Part shown: positions 60,326 to 64,000 of the stretch, piece after piece
How positions within the stretch are numbered: position 1 is the stretch's first letter
Layout: each line of letters starts with the position of its first letter
Assembly: GCF_025370935.1 (NCBI RefSeq)
Contig: NC_133500.1
Location: 63,317-127,316 of the forward strand
Direction: 5' to 3'
Source: Choristoneura fumiferana
Taxonomy: Eukaryota > Arthropoda > Insecta > Lepidoptera > Tortricidae
Length of the DNA stretch: 64,000 bases
Translations under genes and position numbers: made by a program
Notes under the pieces: generated by a model
The model's database searches: none
The model's input: only the letters and a program-made list of their open reading frames with translations
What the model was told of the DNA's origin: nothing

Positions 60326-63300
60326 ATGCGCATAATTTTCATTTTGATCTCGTTAATATCTGGAGTGGTTTGTACTACGGTCAGTACTAAAGCTGGTGAG
60401 TTTGGGATTGTTATTTTATTACTGTCCATACGTAGGTACTGTACGTGTTAACTGTCTGTTGGGGACAGTGGCTTAGCTATCGGAGGGCTAGACGGGGCAG
60501 TGCCCCGGCGCCCCCAAGCTCAGGGGGTCCCTCGGACTCTGACTTATAAACTATAAACGAATCTGGAGTACGTCGAATTCGGAACACGACGAACATGGAA
60601 CAAACGATTTTAAATAGTTTTGTTGGGGCCCTAGTTTATTTTTTGCCCCAGGACCCTTGGTTTACCTAGCTATGCCACTGGTTGGGGGCTGGCTGCTTTA
60701 AATAAAAAGGCTTCGATTGTAGTGTGGTCTTATTGCAAATGCGAACTCCAAACATTATTAGATCATTTTGTTACTGTTATTTTCATAAAAGTAAACTATA
60801 AAGTATGTAGTTATAACTCGTTTAATGGCCGCTCGTAGACCAAGTTCCATACAAATTTGCCCTTTCTCCTTCGTGGTCTTCACAGATTTGCTGGATGTCA
60901 TCCGCCAAGACCTACGTCGTAACAATGACGACTATGTGGAGTCCACCATCTCGCAAACTCCTGCATCATCATCATCAGAACCTCCAAAACCGTCAATTAC
61001 AACCCAGGCATTACCAGTCGGTACTAAAACCATGAAAACTATCAAAAATAAAAAGCTCCGACCTTTTTAAAACGAATAACCTAAAAGCTGCTGAAAATGT
61101 TAAAACTACTAAAAAGTCATCGCCATTTCGTCGCGTTTTTATATCGGCAGAAATACTTCCTATCGAAGATAAACCTAAGCACCGCCCGATTAAAATAGAT
61201 CCATCACAATTCCTGATGACGATACAGAAGATACCCGAAACATCTTCTAAGAGACGAACTCAATTTACAAGAGCTTATAAAACAAACGGAATGATCAGAA
61301 AGAATAGCCTAGACCAACCTGATAGGAAGACATTTATGCAGAAAACAAAGCCAAGCACAATATGGAAAGAAACTAAAGCTATCGACAGTGATGAGGAGTT
61401 GAATAAAATAGAAGTTCTCATGAATGATCTTGAAACGAAGGATGATTTGCAGACAGAGATGACACCTATACCAGGGAGTCAAGCAACGAAAATGAAGACT
61501 CAAATAAAAGCGGCTCAGCAGCAAAGAATGGGTCTCGTTATGAATAAAATTCATGACCCGCCGATGGTAACGCCATTGCGAGAGAAGGCGCCAATAACAA
61601 TGGACACACCATCAATGGAGGAACTGCAAGCACCATGGGAGGTACCACGACTTGAGACGACAAGAGGGGTGATCAATCGAGTGGGTCTAAAGCGACGAGA
61701 TTCATCAGAAACGCCAATATGGCGAGCAATTGAATCAAAGGAAACAAGTAAAGCTATAAACAAGTTCCTAGTTGTGACCAATGGTAATAAGAAAAAAGAT
61801 GAGAATAAAACTCAGTTGAGTAAGACTAAAGTAGAGGCTAAAAACGTGGTGCGCACGAAGACGAAGCTAAGGCAGAAGAATAACTATGATTTAGACAGAA
61901 TTAACGAATTGAAGATGAAGCTGCGCGAGGGGTTGAAGGTATCTTCGCTCCCACCGGGGGATTTGCTGGATTTGTGGCCGGCAAGGGGTCCTATAGTGCA
62001 CGCCTTGCGGTTAAAGGTAGGTACCTTTTTACAACCTTTTATTTAACTTGCCGGGGGGCGCCAGCGTTAGAATGCTCCTCCCCCCCTCCTCCCGTCGGTG
62101 CCGTAGAAACTGGGTGAGGGTTAATATCAGAAGACAGGCAGCAGAGTCTTCTTGGCAACCTTTATCTTTACTTTACTGTGCTCGCCAACTAGCTTACCAA
62201 GTGCGGCGAGCCCCCCTCCTTCATAGCGATTGGGGAGTCCTATGCCCAACAGTGGACGTCCTACGGCTGATAGTCTGGCCTCTTCAACCGTTAATGGCAT
62301 CGACTTAAAACTCGGTACCGATATGTAGTTTTAATGACAATGCAAGCACAGTCAACAAAAACTAGAGTTTACAAAACATGAAATTGGATGGAAAATGCAA
62401 ATGAGTCGCCTGATAGTTATATCGCCTAGTATGAATGCATACTCGTAGTTATCTGGTCTGGAAAAAGCTGACGGAAGTTGGCTCCACTATTTCACTATAC
62501 GTCGCAGGAAGTGCCGAAGGAAACGTACAGTTGTAGACCGCCATTCATCCAGATGGTGGTCTGATGGTGAGGTTTATCTACTAAACGGACTGAAGTCACG
62601 CAAGCTACTTAGCTAAATCCTATACTCGTATGTAAACTCAATGCTGATATTAAATCAATCATCCTAACGATACCTAGTTCAATCAATAAGTTGACTATTA
62701 ATCAGCACGATATTGTATTATGTTTAGGTAGTCAGCGTTCTATTCAGATCTATTTGTGTTATATCGCTTCAATAATGTATAGTATATCGGTTTATTGTTT
62801 ATTGTATACTAACTAGCACCTAGACATAATTTCAGTGCTTACTACGAGTGCTCGTAACGACTTTTCCTGTAAAACAAATATTTTAATTAATAATTTATTG
62901 AATCAGGCGTTACTTTGCTTTGGCGTTTGGTGTTTTGGTGAGCAAAGAAATTCTATTATTTTATTTTATTTTATTTTATTTATTTGGGGCATCGACAGCA
63001 ATACAGTACATTATAATAGGACTTAGGTACTAAACTGAAAGCCAATAACAGATGTCCACAGAAATACAGTCGGCGAATCATACTTAAAACAGTTAAAACT
63101 AACACAGGCAACAAGTACCTATTGTTAGTGAGTCCACAAGACTATGATCTCTAGTATGATGTGTGTGATTAGTTCATTAAACAACTTTAATTTCACAAGA
63201 ATCCCTTGTTACTGCTTAAACTATACTGTTAAAAAAAAACTAAAATGTGATTCTAGTGACGACCGGATGTCCAAGTGGTTAGAGAACCTGACTACGAAGC

Positions 63301-64000
63301 TTGAGGTTCCGGGTTCGATCCCCGGTCGGGGCAGATATTTGTATGAATAATACAAATGTTTGTTCTCGGTTTTTGGATGTTTAATATGTATATCATCATC
63401 ATCATCATGTCAGCCGAAAGACGTCCACTGCTGGACATAGGCCTCACCCAAGGCTCTCCACTCAGACCGGTCTTGTGCTTTCCGCATCCACCGCGATCCC
63501 GCGAATATGTATATAAGTATGTTTATCTGTTGCCTAGTATCCATAGTACATGCTTTGCTTAGTTTGGGACTAGGTCAATTGGTGTCAAGTGTCCCATCAT
63601 ATTTATTTATTTATTCTTCTTGCACAGAATCGGCTGTGTCAGCGCTCCGTACTGTTGAACGAAGGCCCGAAGTATGACAGCAAAGGCGGCACCTACATGC
63701 CACGGTAATTAACTTTTTGTCAGGATGAAACGGCTACTTTACGCTCTGGCCCAAACATTGCCTGATTCGATTTAGAGTCGATGACTAGCACCCTTCTAGG
63801 TTTTTAAACTTTTATCCCCCGTAATAATAATTCCCGTGTAGATAAAAGTTTAAAACCTATAAGAGTGCTAAGTTATCGACTCTAAATCGAATCAGGCAAT
63901 GTTGGAGCTAGAGGGCAAAGTGAAAGCAGTTTACGGTACCACATTAAGAAAGGTCCAGCTCATTACAGCCACCCGGCAGTGCCGCACCGACCAGCTCCGC
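60326..64000 (+). CDS. Gene C: secreted-type protein, partial at the right edge
   Basis: Exon 1 (60326-60395) encodes a signal peptide (MRIIFILISLISGVVC and seven further residues) and ends in phase 1 at G|GTGAGT. Exon 2 is 60886-62016, exon 3 is 63628-63704, and a possible exon 4 starts at 63969. The protein is basic, rich in Lys/Thr/Ser, and without a recognised domain. IRQDLRRNNDDYVES at the start matches genes A and B. Tryptophan-centred segments recur (STIWKETKAIDSDEELNK and TPIWRAIESKETSKAINK). Exon 2 ends with LWPARGPIVHALRLK. A one-base excess near 61050 breaks the frame. No end of the gene is in the window. Probably secreted; role unknown. Confidence 0.75.
60466..60680. mobile_element. 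hAT-like MITE in intron 1 of gene C
   Basis: The ends are cagtggcttagcta and tagctatgccactg, hAT-type inverted repeats. The flanks gttgggga (60458-60465) and gttggggg (60681-60688) are an 8-bp target duplication with one change. The interior is GC-rich at the left and non-coding. Confidence 0.75.
60886..62016 (+). CDS. Gene C exon 2, with a frame break near 61050
   Basis: Acceptor ggtcttcacag, donor AAAG|GTAGGT. The exon has 1131 bases. A phase-1 to phase-0 exon needs two plus a multiple of three, so it is one base too long. The first frame runs to a stop at 61068-61070; the second is open from at least 61051 to the donor. The overlap lies around aaaaataaaaagctcc, an A-rich place where one extra A would explain the shift. 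Sequence error is likely; a real mutation is possible. Confidence 0.75.
62017..63257. other. Intron 2 of gene C, with LINE fragments
   Basis: 62040-62310 resembles the 3' end of a LINE, ending gtcctatgcccaacagtgg and acgtcctacggctgat. 62940-63020 has a tttattttattttatt run beside another dispersed repeat (gggcatcgacagcaatacag). The remainder is unassigned AT-rich sequence. Confidence 0.45.
63258..63610 (+). mobile_element. SINE A with a nested LINE scrap, in intron 2 of gene C
   Basis: The head gacgaccggatgtccaagtg and B box ggttcgatccc start a SINE A that resumes after an insertion at 63394-63503 and ends gtgtcccatcatatttattt. The insert is the extreme 3' end of the RTE-like LINE in reverse, with its atc-repeat side to the left. 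aatatgtatat flanks it on both sides (63383-63393 and 63504-63514). Confidence 0.75.
63628..63704 (+). CDS. Gene C exon 3
   Basis: The acceptor ttcttcttgcacag is followed in phase 0 by NRLCQRSVLLNEGPKYDSKG and then GTYMPR. The donor CACG|GTAATT leaves phase 2. The 77-base exon has no stop in this frame. It has no clear likeness to gene B exon 3. Confidence 0.65.
63733..63938. mobile_element. TIR element of the 24542 family, in intron 3 of gene C
   Basis: The left arm has gcctgattcgatttagagtc and the right arm gactctaaatcgaatcaggc. The ends are degraded (ctactttacgctctggccc / gaaagcagtttacggtac). A further inner hairpin involves ttttaaacttttatc and gataaaagtttaaaa. It is non-coding. Confidence 0.7.
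63969..64000 (+). CDS. Possible start of gene C exon 4, cut by the window edge
   Basis: An acceptor-like ccagctcattacag precedes GC-rich sequence that, in the phase left by exon 3, reads HPAVPHRPAP without a stop. Only 32 bases are visible. Confidence 0.35.

Overview
The window looks like AT-rich, repeat-dense nuclear DNA from a moth or butterfly. The pointers are the dispersed repeats (several tRNA-derived SINE families, short terminal-inverted-repeat elements, RTE and CR1/L2-like LINE tails, BEL/Pao and Ty3/gypsy pieces), spliced genes with GT-AG introns, and cctaacctaacc-type strings. No RNA gene, CRISPR array or prokaryotic feature was seen.

The host genes all lie on the + strand and appear to be a small tandem family of unrecognised secreted proteins. 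Gene A is a large exon at 1427-2562 (open to 2589). Gene B has three exons and is present twice, at 26695-29075 and 49876-52186. Gene C starts at 60326 and runs off the right edge. B and C each begin with a short signal-peptide exon ending in phase 1. In A, B and C the large exon is entered in phase 1 and left in phase 0, and its start carries a related motif, roughly L-x2-[LI]-[KR]-x2-L, four residues, then [DN]-[DY]-[DY]. Gene A also carries a degenerate internal repeat of about 97 residues marked by RTW motifs.

The main structural point is that 10900-30084 and 34676-59579 are two versions of one region. The first version runs exactly into a 100-N gap. The second begins at a BEL/Pao LTR whose element runs back into that gap. 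The simplest reading is two contigs carrying the two haplotypes of one locus, placed end to end. The true order would then be gene A, gene B, gene C, and the two B genes would be alleles. The versions differ by many single-base indels and by transposon presence or absence.

Region by region: 1-2.6 kb, repeats and the gene A exon; 2.6-10.9 kb, SINEs, LINE tails and palindromic elements; 10.9-30.1 kb, haplotype copy 1 with gene B (signal exon frameshifted); 30.1-34.7 kb, gap and a broken minus-strand BEL/Pao element; 34.7-52.4 kb, haplotype copy 2 with an intact 234-codon gene B; 52.4-58.5 kb, a 6.2 kb copy-2-only block holding minus-strand THAP-like exons and a gypsy element cut off at the start of reverse transcriptase; 58.5-59.8 kb, end of copy 2 and a TIR element; 60.3-64 kb, gene C with elements in its introns.

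All homology calls were made by eye. Family names for transposons rest on motifs and on recall of lepidopteran repeats, not on a search.
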